Shown in pieces: positions 51,122 to 61,302 of a stretch of 64,000 bases of DNA (position 1 is the stretch's first letter; the number at the start of each line of letters is the position of its first letter). The translations under genes were made by a program, and so were the position numbers. Source of the DNA: Trissonchulus latispiculum (taxonomy: Eukaryota > Nematoda > Enoplea > Enoplida > Ironidae); the NCBI GenBank assembly GCA_030248195.1, contig JASAND010030473.1, positions 1 to 64,000 of the forward strand, read 5' to 3'. The notes beneath the pieces were generated by a model. The model saw nothing but the letters and a program-made list of their open reading frames with translations. It was not told where the DNA came from and ran no database searches.

Positions 51122-53239
51122 CAAGTAATATACTAAAGTTTTACACAAAAATGTGCGTAGAAAACTGTGATCACTTCTTACTGCATTTAATATTCATCAG
51201 AAAACCAAAACATTATTTATCAGCCATATGAAAGGAAAAGTTTATTCAATCCAAAATTTTGAAAAATTCTAAAATTTGAAATCGTCGGTTTATCTCTCTT
51301 ATCTGGGTAACTTTTGATGAAAGAAAAATATTTAGCTTGCATATTCTGGAGAAAGGTCTGATAAACCGATATATATATATATATATATAAAGTTTTGAAA
51401 TATTTTAAATTCTTAAATTTTATAATTTTTCATTTAATTTCATTTTATTTTCGGTTCCTCATGGCCCCCCTTACTATTGTTTTGAATTCTTGAATTTATC
51501 AGCGTCCAATATGCAAAATATACAAAATTTCAAAGTTATCGGTCTAAACATCAAAAGTTAGTTGAAGGCGCAAATGGTCCACAGTTATTAAAGATTACGG
51601 TAGTTTAAGCAACTGAGTGACTCTTAGTTTTGAAAGATTAATTTGTAGGTAGAAGCGGGATTCTTAGTTTTGGAAGATTTATTTGTAGGTAAATGAGTGA
51701 CTCTGAGTTTTGACTAATAAACGTAGGTAGGAGAGTGATCTTGAGTTTTAAAAGGGCGTAGGTAGTGATAGGCAGCAGGACAGTAACCTTGTGGAGGTCC
51801 AAACTGAAGATGCTCAAAACTGTCCTTGAGATTCCAAATTTTGCAAATAATGTCAGCAAACACTGTTCACTAATGTTGTTCGCATTCAAATCAGCAAGAC
51901 AGGTCGCGAATTTATTACAGTTTAAAGCAGAAGGTGAAAATTGTGTGCTCAAGAAATAGTATAAACGTTTGCATTGTGCACTTCTTTACCGCCCTTTTCA
52001 GCTCTTAAAACGTCTCATTTAAACCAGACTTCATGTCTTCCATCTTTGCACTAACTTTTGTAGACACTAGCCAATAGCAAATAGAAGTATATTAATATTT
52101 AAGGGCGATTTGCTAACAGTCGATTTCCGACCAAAGGAACCTCTTTTGAGTTTAGTGCCTTTTTAAGAAAGGGTAGAATAGAGTAGAGTAAAGTTAAAAA
52201 TAACTGTTTGAAATTGCTTAAACTCCACTCAAGCTTGAGTTTTCCTGTTTAAGTCCTTCATAAAAAGGATCCAGTTAATTTTAACTCTACTCTACCCTTT
52301 CCTGAAAAGGCCCTTAGAAAAACTTCAAATCATTTATCTTGAATGGTCCTTTTTAGAAGCTAACCTTATCCAAATGTGTATATACGGATGCTTTCAAAAC
52401 GTTTCAAAAATTACATGTATATTCTTTTATTTTCGAATCTATCCCTACCCTTGTTTTGATTTTCGGAATTCCAACCTGTTAAATGTTGGAAAATTTACAA
52501 ATCTCTTGCCAAATTTTCGCCCATGTTCGGAACTACTGAACTATTGGTTAGTGAACATGACCAGGCAATATGTTACCTAGGTATACCGATTTTAAGTTTA
52601 ATGTCCTTCTAGTGTAGGATGACAAACGGCTATCATAATTTTTGTGAGTTTGAGTATGTTCTTATGCAACAGTAAGCTCTATGGAGAAAACTGTCTGCAA
52701 AAAATTCTAACTTGATCGTTTGGTCTCGTTAACCTCTTTTGCGGTTGCAGATATTCGCAAGCAATATCCATAAAGCAACTTACACAAAAGCTGCCTAAGC
52801 AAGGCTTTATTTACTTTTGCTTTCTTCTCCGCGTAATGAGGTGGAAACGGACACACTATGCTATTTATTCTTAATGTCTTATTCGCTTTAAAAAATATTA
52901 ATCAGACAGAATGATAAACGAAAGATAGAAGGATGTCACTGCAGCACCACCGGTCCGAAGAATGCGGGGTCGGAAGAGTAATCGAAATCACAACCTTTAA
53001 CTGACTAGGCCACGTTCTACTGTACTGCATTGAGCCACTTTATGAACCTCAAGCTTTTGTGATATGTTAACTCTGCTGAAGTATTCCAAGTGTTTTATTT
53101 GTTTTCAGTGTCTTTAATGAATTAATTTTAGATTGGCTGTTCCATTCTAAGTTGCGTCCAGATTTTGTTTCTGCCACTAGAATACAGTGCTGGTCAATTG
53201 CTTGGACATAGAGGATCCACTGTGAAGCATCAGACATAA
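41352..53239 (+). CDS. DEG/ENaC family sodium channel, gene B (complete, five exons)
   Basis: Exons 41352-41599, 44139-44533, 45625-46117, 49321-49456 and 53132-53239 join in frame to 459 residues (intron phases 2,1,2,0; all GT-AG). Residues 10-20 are SRSTVHLIDNI, the pre-TM1 region where the family has His-Gly; here His is followed by Leu. TM1 is about 27-47. The post-TM1 signature is LPDLIICNFLR/FNPSN across intron 1. The Cys-rich ectodomain in exons 2-3 includes a paired CC, TTEGACP, the sequon NQT and the closing CIEKCKQSCIDYEYKW. Exon 4 has the pre-TM2 strand NHTVLFMQYE and TM2 start AAGGVIAAW. Exon 5 begins IGCSILSCVQ, giving the GxS selectivity filter as Gly-Cys-Ser (residues 426-428), then 29 residues. 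The ATG is preceded 5 nt upstream by TTCTAG, a possible acceptor (exon start 41347), so a 5' exon may exist. An ATTAAA near 53296 may be the poly(A) signal. Trimeric plasma-membrane cation channel by family; ligand unknown. Confidence 0.9.
41765..42112. repeat. Minisatellite of about 37 bp in intron 1 of gene B
   Basis: About nine degenerate units around GGATAATTAGCTTCCGTT and CTGTTAATTAGCCTC. The TAATTA core occurs twice per unit, 18-19 bp apart. Confidence 0.85.
42130..43570 (+). repeat. Dispersed repeat X, second copy (intron 1 of gene B)
   Basis: Aligns with the outer parts of 13526-16235 (for example AAAGCTTATTATGTGCT, CCAATCAAGA, GAAACGATATTTTG) and is interrupted by its own foldback at 42573-43132. 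Non-coding. Confidence 0.75.
42573..43132. mobile_element. Foldback element inserted in repeat X copy 2
   Basis: Arms pair around ACGGCCCCAT, AGGGAACTAAAT and CATCTCCTAATC on the left with GATTAGGAGATG, ATTTAGTTCCCT and ATGGGGCCGT on the right. The termini GTGTGCATAAAACA and TGTTATATGTACGCA are roughly inverted. The uninterrupted 13.9-kb copy of repeat X defines the insertion site. About 560 bp, AT-rich loop, non-coding. Confidence 0.7.
43865..44015. repeat. Short array of ATTCGCG/GAATGG phrases, intron 1 of gene B
   Basis: Phrases such as CCATTTCGCG, TTTTGAATGG, CATTTCGCGAACTGAATGG and CCATTCGCGAAATG recur, partly inverted, just upstream of exon 2. Confidence 0.5.
45015..45355. mobile_element. 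Palindromic element with poly-C/poly-G hinge, copy 3 (intron 2 of gene B)
   Basis: Most complete member. It starts CAAGAGTACATAATATAAG and ends with the complement (TATTATGTACTCTTG). Next inward on the left is a small hairpin GAGTGTGCC/GGCACACTC, mirrored on the right by AGTGTGCC/GGCACACT. Then GAGCAAA...GCTCTGCTCGCTAA, a C run facing a G run, and a centre with TTCGAGCTTTA. 341 bp, non-coding. Confidence 0.8.
46118..47949. other. Intron 3 of gene B, left part
   Basis: No gene recognised. Contains the palindrome ATACGTCAC/GTGACGTAT at about 46909-46932. The 95-codon frame at 47010-47297 shows no domain. Confidence 0.4.
47950..48928 (+). mobile_element. TTAA-ended DNA transposon, copy 2 (intron 3 of gene B)
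   Basis: 979 bp with TTAAGGTGGTGATTCC at the left and its complement at the right, TTAA on both ends. It is in the opposite orientation to copies 1 and 3. Complete; no transposase. Confidence 0.88.
48725..48928 (+). CDS. Small open frame conserved in the TTAA element (copy 2)
   Basis: 67 codons from ATG 48725, ending TICAQKESPP with the TAA of the terminal TTAA as stop. It matches the frames in copies 1 and 3 despite clear nucleotide divergence. Its length matches copy 3 from the shared MNI. start. It lies on the sense strand of gene B, inside intron 3. Confidence 0.3.
   Translation: MNIIIVVLQLPNCQKMTKTTLNGDVEFLKRDCAQGVRMLKELILEGFIKCQLEHHQSTICAQKESPP
49974..50101. repeat. (AAT)n / (ATT)n inverted microsatellite, intron 4 of gene B
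   Basis: About 19 AAT units are followed directly by ATT units, so the tract can fold on itself. Flanks on both sides contain related AGTTAAGTA/AAGTACAAAG phrases, perhaps a decayed foldback at about 49800-50400. Confidence 0.9.
50865..51770. mobile_element. Inverted-repeat element with minisatellite-like ends (intron 4 of gene B)
   Basis: The left end (50880-51030) carries four or five units of CACTCATTTGCCTACA with AAAACTAAGAATC. The right end (51605-51765) carries the inverted units (GTAGGTAAATGAGTGACTC, GATTCTTAGTTTTGGAAGAT). The core is AT-rich with TA tracts at 51069-51120 and 51370-51388. Non-coding. Confidence 0.7.
51069..51120. repeat. (TA)n microsatellite
   Basis: About 24 TA units within the core of the 50865 inverted-repeat element. 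Confidence 0.9.
52155..52315. mobile_element. Small foldback element (intron 4 of gene B)
   Basis: AAGAAAGGGTAGAATAGAGT...GTTAAAAATAACTG faces CAGTTAATTTTAACTCTACT...CCCTTTCCTGAAAAGG. Arms about 50 bp, total about 160 bp. The GGCCTTTT-type outer end resembles phrases near 59955 and 60165. Confidence 0.6.
53132..53239 (+). CDS. Gene B exon 5: TM2 GxS filter and C-terminus
   Basis: 35 codons plus TAA after the acceptor AATTAATTTTAG. Joined in phase 0 to the TGG that ends exon 4, it gives W-IGCSILSCVQILF, matching the family pattern W-x-G-x-S-x(2)-S-x(2)-E at every position except the last (Gln for Glu). It was found by motif and phase and lies 3.7 kb from exon 4. The strong motif fit at the right phase makes chance unlikely. 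Confidence 0.8.
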   Translation: MGCSILSCVQILFLPLEYSAGQLLGHRGSTVKHQT

Positions 53240-53369
53240 CCTTTGATTTTCAAATCTACTTGCAGAGGACATTCTTCTTGTATCTACTAATTATTATTAA
53301 ACAACTATTTTTGCTGCAGTTTTACTGTGCAAAGATTGTACATATGCATATGCAGCGATGCGATGCATA

Positions 53370-53570
53370 TGCTACAGTGTGTACAGCAAAAGTCAAACCA
53401 AGACAGCACTACTGTAATGAAAATTGAAATTTGTCTAGACGTGTCGGTCAGGTGCAACTTAAACAAGTAAGGTTTTGTCCAATAAGGACAGGTTCATTAC
53501 AAGACAGATTGTATAAGAATTTTACAACACACCAACTCTTGTTCACAAATTTCAACTGCGTACGTTGTAG
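53370..53570 (+). repeat. Dispersed repeat, partner of 33690-33920
   Basis: Shares GTGTACAG, TTGAAATTTGTCTA, AAGTAAGGTTTTGTCC, TTTTACAACACACC and ACTGCGTACGT with the 33.7-kb copy, in the same order. It lacks the snapback GC-rich tip. Confidence 0.65.
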
Positions 53571-56500
53571 GTTTCACAAAACTCCAGAATCGACCTAATT
53601 TTCTGTGCCGCGATATGACAAACATGTAGGACGATTGACAGTTTTCTGGAATTGGCTCAGCAGCTTTCAATACTGCGGAAAATCCGGCACGAAATATTGC
53701 AATTTCGAATCTTTCGAATTTTCGAATAAAGTTGTAGACTAAACTAAGAAACATTTCCTTATTACTGTAGACAGGAAAATCTCCCTTTTTGTTACTGGGT
53801 CTTAGATTTCTGGGGGTTTTGGTTCTTTGGGTTTTGCATAATTCTAATTTATGCGGTGTTGTAGTTGACTGATTTTAGTGGTTTTTCACCATCAAGTACT
53901 TTGTTAACATCAATAAAGCACAGTTTTTGACTAGTCTGATATGCTTTCGTTTACGCTTACAAATGGATTAACCCTTAGTTTAACTCAAGTTTACTCTCAG
54001 TTTAATGTTAAACTCAGAATAATAATTGCCGGCTAGCAAGCAGGGACAAAATCGGAGAAGCACATCAATCTGCGGCTTCAAATCTTTTCCACTCATCCCC
54101 AGCTGCAAAGATTATAGTTTAATAAAGTTTTCCAAAACAGTGTTATTTAGACGCATTATACTGCTTTCACCTCAAGCTTTCCTGCTCATAATATGAGGTT
54201 TGGTAATGACAGCAGTACCTCCATGTATATGTGCCGTGTGCATTAACGTTCCATAGACGGTATAGCCGGCAGAATGATAGACTGGAGGAACACACAGAAC
54301 GCACAGAAAACACGATTTTTAGAAGTTATATTTTTGGCAATTATCGTTAAGAAATCACCAATGAATTATCCAGTATTTCAGCATTAGGAAGAGTCCAAAC
54401 AATGCATCCTATATCTGTACTGAACTGTGTAAACTCTATCTGTACTTTGTAATGGGCAAAACATCGATTTCAATATTGGGCTAGAATTCACAGGAAAATT
54501 TTCACAAAATTCTCAGTGGTTTCTGTATCCTGAAAACGTTGGATAAGCAATTTTGGGTACAAAGTTTTAGGTTGATTTGAGTTTCCACGGAAACTGCAGT
54601 TGTGTTTGGGAACTGTCGAATAGCTTTTGGGTGGCTTTTGGGTTATATTGTCAACACTGGTTTGTTCCAAGGAAAGTGCAATTCGAGGTGTGACAGTGCT
54701 CCATTAATTCTTGCACTTTTCCGTTTCTAGTTGTGAAATTGTCCCTTCAATCTCATCACTTTGGTTTTCCAGGAAGTTTTCCAGGCCTGTTCAGTTTTCA
54801 GTGGTAGCGAAACCAGGATTTCCTGCATTCTATCATTATTTGAATCTTTTGGCAGACCCACCATGTTATTTGTTTTGTGGAATCTGAGGAAATTTGTGGA
54901 AACCACTGGCATGAAAGGAGTCTTTCTGTGTCGCATTCAACGGGTAAAATTATTACGCATTCCTTGTTTCTTCCTTGCATTTGTACCTTTTAGCTTCTTA
55001 GCTTTATGCTTTGTAGGTTTTCTTTGATTTTACAATGTGCTGAAAATATGTTTATTTCATCGAATGTCAGAAGCCTACTTACTACCTCTTAATTAGCTAA
55101 CTTCTCATAAGTTGTGGAAAGCATTTAACTCAAAACATTATCTAAGAGTTCAAATGCCATTAAACAACAGGCGCTTGAACTTAAAACTTTGAAAGAAATA
55201 ACAATTTCTGTCATGCAAGTAAGGAACATCCTGTATTACGATATTATTATCGTTGTTAGGAATTACTTTAGGCAGACAACGTAGTGCCAGTTCCTATACG
55301 TTTCCTGCTTAATTCCAGTTTATGTGTCGTTTAATTGATTGGTTTTAGACCTTTCAAAGCTATCAGCCTGAGCCTGCTCACTTCATTAGCATTAAAAAGC
55401 ACAGTTGACGACTTGTCATCTGACTGATTTTGTTTACGGACAAGTGCTTCTTGTAAGCTGACGTTTAACTTCGAAATGGGATAAGTAGACTAACAATCAG
55501 TCATAATTGAAAGCTTATGCCCTGCAGTTCCCAGTCACGGTGTTATTATGTATATGCACGTAGTTTTTGTTTATAGTCATGTTAGTGTAGGTGGCGTAGG
55601 CCCTGCCAGGCAGCTGTCCAATGTGGATCAAACGCGCGGATCACTGCAAAGTCCCATGCAGTCCACATACGTTGGGCCCATCAGGCTTGCCATACAAACC
55701 AGGCGCGCTGGGCATGGGTCGTAGTATGTATACTATTGTCTTTAGAACTCTATATACTAATACGCCAATAGAAAAACATTAGACAAGCCCACCTTATCTC
55801 CATTATTGACCTACATATATGAAAGCTTCGTTGGTGATTTCAGATGTGGCTGTGATAAGGTGTTTCTTTATTAGCAATAGTTGTTGACCAAGGAAGCACT
55901 AAACACAATAGTTATAATATTTGCTACATTAATTTAAATGCTGGTTATATTAACTATGTAGTAATGCACACTATGGAAAATGTTGTCACTTTAACAAAAA
56001 TACTGGCTGGCCCATTCCTAGTCATTATCAGGCAAACAAGCCTGGGGCCCGGCCCGAAACAGGCCTGAATTGTTTAATACGTAAAAAAGGATTTTTAATC
56101 TTTCTTCTTTTGCAGATAATAAAAATAAATATGATGAAATAAACGTGACGTGAATATAATATAATACAATATTATCTCAACAATAATATACAACAATGCT
56201 TAGTCAATATAAAATACTGCTTTATTCAAATGCATAAGAAAGTAGGGTCGTCGTAAAGCATTGTAAAATGCTCTTATTCAAAGACCTAAATAAAAATTCT
56301 AACTGCAACGTTCAGTAGTATTTAAATGGGCGGTTATAATGATACCAATTGTTTCGATGTTACTTTCGCCACGTTCGAGATTTTTTGGTGCAAAAACGTG
56401 AATATTTAGCAAAATTTTAGAAATCGTGGCTTTTTCGCAAATTCGGCTAAATTATGACAACGGTACCCCGAATTTCACAAAACAGAAATTTTCCAAATTT

Positions 56501-56637
56501 TTCAAAATATGGCATAATAGAAAACTCATTTTCAAAATATGGCATATTATATATCAATCGAAAGCTCTCAGTGCATGGGATGAATTCTTCTCATAGAACT
56601 ACGGGTCGAAAATGCTTCTATTTTAAGTTAACCGCTG
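53571..56637. other. Intergenic between genes B and C, left part
   Basis: Only short frames. The overlapping plus (54761-55027) and minus frames are unlabelled by any domain. No long repeat partner found. Confidence 0.4.
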
Positions 56638-56868
56638 TTAAGGTGGTGATTCCTTTTGGGCACATATTGTTATTTGGTGGCGTAAATCAAGACGAAATTT
56701 GATGAAACTTTCCGAAATAAGTTCTTTTAGCGTTCTAACACCCTCCGCGCAATCCGGATTCAAAAATTCGAGATTTCCGGTCAGAGTGGTTTTTCCCAAT
56801 TTCTGAACGTTTGGTAGCTGCAATATAGTTATGACAATATTCATTCGAAAGATCTCATTGAGCGTCAC
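56638..56868 (-). CDS. Small open frame conserved in the TTAA element (copy 3)
   Basis: 76 codons, ending ITICAQKESPP with the terminal TTAA giving the stop. The first nine codons (start not ATG-conserved) are absent from copy 2; from MNIVITILQLP onward it aligns with copy 2 without gaps. Confidence 0.3.
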   Translation of the reverse strand: MTLNEIFRMNIVITILQLPNVQKLGKTTLTGNLEFLNPDCAEGVRTLKELISESFIKFRLDLRHQITICAQKESPP

Positions 56869-57627
56869 ATTTTTGCTTTTTAAAGCAAGTTTCTAGCTTT
56901 TCTCTACCGTGAGATATAGCCAATTTTCTTGTTTTGGCATCGAAAACTTGTCATTTTTGCAGAAATCAAATAATCCAACATTTCTTCAACTACGCAAGCC
57001 GTAAAATCAAACTAAGGGTGTCGATCTGAAGGTCTCACAGGGACAAATTATCCGACGCATGATCGTCTTCCAACTGCTATCCTGTAGGCTGCTATCATAA
57101 GAAATGTAGTTTTTGCAAAAACACGACCAATTTTTTTCCAAAGATTGTGGAGCATTCACAATGCGAGCTGGGGGGCTGCTACTGAACAAATGTGTTCTGC
57201 ACAAATATACCCAGGGACGATTTTTTAGTTGCCCCGATTGCTGCTTTCTAGCTATAGTAATCGCTTGACAAATTTGGAAAAAGTAGGTAAAATCCAGGTT
57301 ATGCACACATTTCAGCTTATTTCTCTATAACGAAGAGCGATTTCACAATAAATAAAAAATCGTCCCCAGCTATTTGATGGAGGTATCGAATGATATAACC
57401 GATGTCTCGCGAAAAAATTTACTTGAGTCTGCAAAAATTCTGGAAAATTATACTTCTTCTAAAATGTGTTAAAAATATTTTAGAAAAGCAACATTAGTTT
57501 CATGGCATGCATTAAAAAGAGAAAATGTTAAGCTACATTTTGATATAAAAATGGCTTCTTAACTCCAAGTAATGAATGAGTTATAATGGTGCAAACTAAA
57601 TGTGACCAAAGGGAATCACCACCTTAA
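56638..57627 (-). mobile_element. TTAA-ended DNA transposon, copy 3
   Basis: 990 bp. TTAAGGTGGTGATTCC at the left, GGAATCACCACCTTAA at the right. Same orientation as copy 1, and collinear with copy 2 when inverted. Non-autonomous. Confidence 0.88.
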
Positions 57628-57934
57628 ATGTTTCAAGAAATCAGTGGTGCCAGTATTTCGCCATAAAGTCCGTTTGCTAAGCTTCCTATTAAGTTCGGGT
57701 GCTTTAAGCTGCACATAAATGCTTTTATTCATAGTAAAGCTTCCTTAAATCTGCTGCAGCACCCTCGTTTGCGCTGATACTCAAACTGTACTCAGTGAAT
57801 AGCTTAACTCGTAACTTATGGAGAACTGAATGAAACAATTCAAAACTTAAACTTGAGAGGTACGACTTATGTGGCTAGGTTATGTGTGAACATAAGCGAC
57901 ATCCGTGACCCAAAATTTTTCACGATGCCCCCCC

Positions 57935-59020
57935 TTAAGTTAGAATAAGCCAACAACGATTTTGGGGTCGAAAAATGGCCAATTTTGAGGAAATCAATTT
58001 TTTTACATAATTACTGCCAGATACTGTTGAGAATTAAATAAAAAATGTGCCTTGACCCACATGTCTATCCTATCAAGGCATAAAAAGAAATTTTGGCTGA
58101 TTCTACAGTTTGACAAATCGATGTTCAAAAATTAAGGGCCAATATTAAACCGGTATGTCAGAAAACTTTTTCGCGAATTTTGCTAGTTTCGGAAACCCAC
58201 GTGAATGTCCTAACTACATGCTTTATAAAGCTCTTTCCAACACCCGTAATTGCGAACGTTATAGCGTTTGAAAAATCACTACACAAAATGATACCACCAC
58301 CTTCAGATAGCGCTTATTATTTTTTGTGCACTAATTTTCGAATTGCCATATGTAACTTTCGCAATTTATGTAGTTAGAAAGAGCTTTATATAGACATAGC
58401 ATTAAAGCTTATAGTCAATACAATTGCCCGGGTTTACGAAACTAGCAAAATTAGCAAACAACTAGCAAAAATTTTCTGACATGACGGTTGAATATAGGCA
58501 ATCAATCTTTGAACATCGATTTTTCAAAGCTGTAGAATCGGCCAAAATGTTTTATGACATGATATGAAGACATGTGGTCCGAGGGACATCTTTTTGGATT
58601 TGGCTCAACAGGTCTTAATGCTCCAGAAAATCAGCCAAATGTGATGTGACATGAAATTTCGCAACTTCTCACTGAGTTTTCTCGCATATGGTTAAGCTTT
58701 GCTCTAACCAAGAAAATATCCCTCCGCAATAGTCCAAAATTTCACCCTGATAAAAATCACTCGAATCCATTGGTAAGTTTTTGAGAAATCCATTAAAAAT
58801 AGTCGCAGTTTTTGCCAATATGGTTTTTCGGCCAACTTCTAGTGTAAAGCAAGGAACTTCAGCTAATAGGCATTGATAAAATGTGCAATTAGAATGTGTA
58901 CCGATTGAGTTCAAAATAAGCCAAAATTGTTCCAAAAATCTGGCAGTAATTTTGAAAACACTGATTTTCTCGAGAATGATTTTTGACCACCAAAATCGTT
59001 TTTGGCTTATACTGACTTAA
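57935..59020. mobile_element. TTAA-ended palindromic foldback element
   Basis: The left end TTAAGTTAGAATAAGCCAA pairs with the right end TTGGCTTATACTGACTTAA. Complementarity runs far inward: ACGATTTTGG, AATTACTGCCAGAT, CCACATGT, TTTTGGC.GATTCTAC, ATCGATGTTCAAA, then GGAAACCC..GTGA. It is interrupted by an asymmetric right-arm segment at about 58590-58920. About 1,086 bp, no transposase. Separate from the GGTGGTGATTCC family. Confidence 0.72.
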
Positions 59021-59439
59021 ACGTTAGATATAGCTCAAAAGTTGTAAAGACGAAAATGTTCAGTTTCATGCCCTCCTTCTATTCATACCAATGAATCCGG
59101 TTTATTGACTACCTACTGAGAGAATAATGGCAAAAACCAAAAATTTCTTATCTTTTGACCTAAAAATCCGTTACTGGTCCCAGAAGCTTAAAGAGCACCA
59201 AAACATTATATTAGGAAAGTTTCATCTACTTCCATAAAGAGTTGGAGCCGGTAAGGTTAAATTTACACAAAAGAACTCCACCACCCCTTACTGAACTAAC
59301 TAGTTAGTTTGAGATAGTAGAATGCATACATAATAAAAGCTATCTCGTTCCAACTCCGAATATATATTTGCAAGTTATGACATTTAAAAACAGCTCAGTA
59401 GGAAATAACCGCCTACGAGTTCTTTTCAGTAGTTGCAGC

Positions 59440-59836
59440 ATTTATTTTGCATCTTTCTAGCTAAAGTTGATGCGTGAGAAAGATGAGAAAAAAAGAGGGT
59501 ATTAGTATCCGGGTCGCGCAAACATTTGAATATCTGAATTTTCAGAACGACGAGCAATTTTATTATAACTAAGAACAATCCTCAGCGATTTGATAAAAGT
59601 GTCGAGTGATAAAACCGATGTCCTACCAAAATATTACTTCAATCGGCAAACAAATGGAAAAGCTGCACTCGGTCTGTAAACAGCTAAGAAAATTTTAGAA
59701 AACCAAAATACGTTTCATCGCAGCCATTAAAAGACGAAATGTTGAGGTACGTTTTGACATAAAAATATTTGCTTAACTCCAATTAATGGATGAGCAATTA
59801 AGGTTTAAAGTTGATGCCCCCAAACGGAATCGGTAC
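59440..59836 (-). mobile_element. TTAA transposon family, decayed copy 4
   Basis: Follows the right half of copy 3 (TTTCTAGCTA.AGT, AACGA.GAGCAATTT, GATAAAACCGATGTC, TTAACTCCAA.TAATG) and ends AAACGGAATCGGTACTTTA, a degenerate form of the terminal AAGGGAATCACCACCTTAA. The left half is not recognisable. Confidence 0.65.
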
Positions 59837-60172
59837 TTTAATTGATGTTTAATCCATTTAATCCCCGCAAATAACAAGGATTAAACTTTAGTGCTTTTGA
59901 ACTGTTTCTTAAGTGACGGATTAAACGGATTAAAGTTAATCATTTTATGAAAAGGCCACGGATTAAAGTTTAATCTGCCATGTTTTTAATCCGTCGCGAT
60001 TTTATGAAAACGTCACGGATTAAAGTTTAATTCGTCGGTATTTAATGAATACGTTTTTGATTGGCGGATTAAACCATTCCGTTTAAGTCACGGATTAAAC
60101 TTTAATCCGTGAGCGAATTCATAAAATGATTAAAGTTTAAGCTAATCCGTTTAATCCAATTTATGAAAAGGT
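59836..60172. repeat. Inverted/direct array of ACGGATTAAA units
   Basis: About ten occurrences of GGATTAAA or TTTAATCC, many paired as GGATTAAACTTTAATCC or ACGGATTAAAGTTTAATC, with TTTATGAAAA.G.C spacers. The array can fold into many alternative hairpins. Confidence 0.75.
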
Positions 60173-61297
60173 CCAAAGCCTTCAGATATTGCGTTATGAT
60201 AATATTCCACATTCATAAAGGCTCAGATGCAGAACTAAACCCCTTTTAGGGCTCCTCTTACAGCAGAATTTGCAGACAACCATAAATAGGCCGAGCCTCC
60301 AGGGTAACAAAATTAGTTTAATTAAACAACTGATCCTCAAGGTCTGCGCGAGTCTGCGTGGATGGAATAGGGACATTAGCATTCGAATGTGCTTACCGCG
60401 CTTCGCCCAACAGGACAGAGCTTTGTAGCTGTTCAGAACTCTGTTGTGATATTTGCACTGACCGCTATTTTTCCGTCTGTCAAAAGATTCAGATACCGAC
60501 TATCGATTCAAAATCACCTTTTCCCAGGTGATAAAAACGGGTTGTGAGAAATCACAGTCAAAAAATTTCAACAAAAATTAAACATCAAGCTTACGTGTGT
60601 CACCAGGATCCACAGGAAAAATGTTAGAAATTCAAATACAAGAGATTCAATGCCTACCAAAGCCAGGAAAAACTTCGGCTTATTTTTCCGAAGAAATTCC
60701 GACCTCGCAACAAAAATTCACAGGAAAAATTTTTGACAAAATAAAATTTGTCATAATCCTGGCTAAACCTGAAATATCACAGGTTACAAAATGGTGAAAA
60801 TGATACAAAGAGGTTTTGCGGCGTCGAAAATATTAATTTCCCATAAAAGGTCCGCAAAATTCGGCCAGATTGCACACTCAGCGACCTTAGAATGCTCGTT
60901 TTTCAGCTACCAATGATAGATTAAGAAAACTGGTCAGAAGCAACTAACCAAAATCACAGCCGTCTGAACTGACTCACAGCAATCTTTTCGTAAAGAAATT
61001 AAAATCTGTCCAATTCCTAACCTTTAAAATTGATTCAAAGACGAAAAAAATTGTGAAATTTAAATTGACCAAATTCCAAGGGCTCCATCAAATATCACAG
61101 GAAAAATTTTGCGCAATTTAAATTAACCAAATTCCTACGGCTCTGTCAAATATCACACGAAAAACATTTTGCAAAAACTGACATGTTTAAGTCCAATGAT
61201 AGTGGGGAGTTCAAAATCTTTTGATAGCCGTATTTGTCAATGCTGTTCTATATGTCTTAATCCGAGATCATGTTCATTACTTTATTCATATTTCTAG
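60173..61297. other. Region upstream of gene C
   Basis: No recognised gene. AAATATCACA.GAAAAA phrases recur at 60770, 61090 and 61150; 61060-61170 is a two-unit tandem of about 65 bp (ACCAAATTCC..GGGCTC). No core promoter could be recognised. Confidence 0.4.
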
Positions 61298-61302
61298 GCA
61301 AT

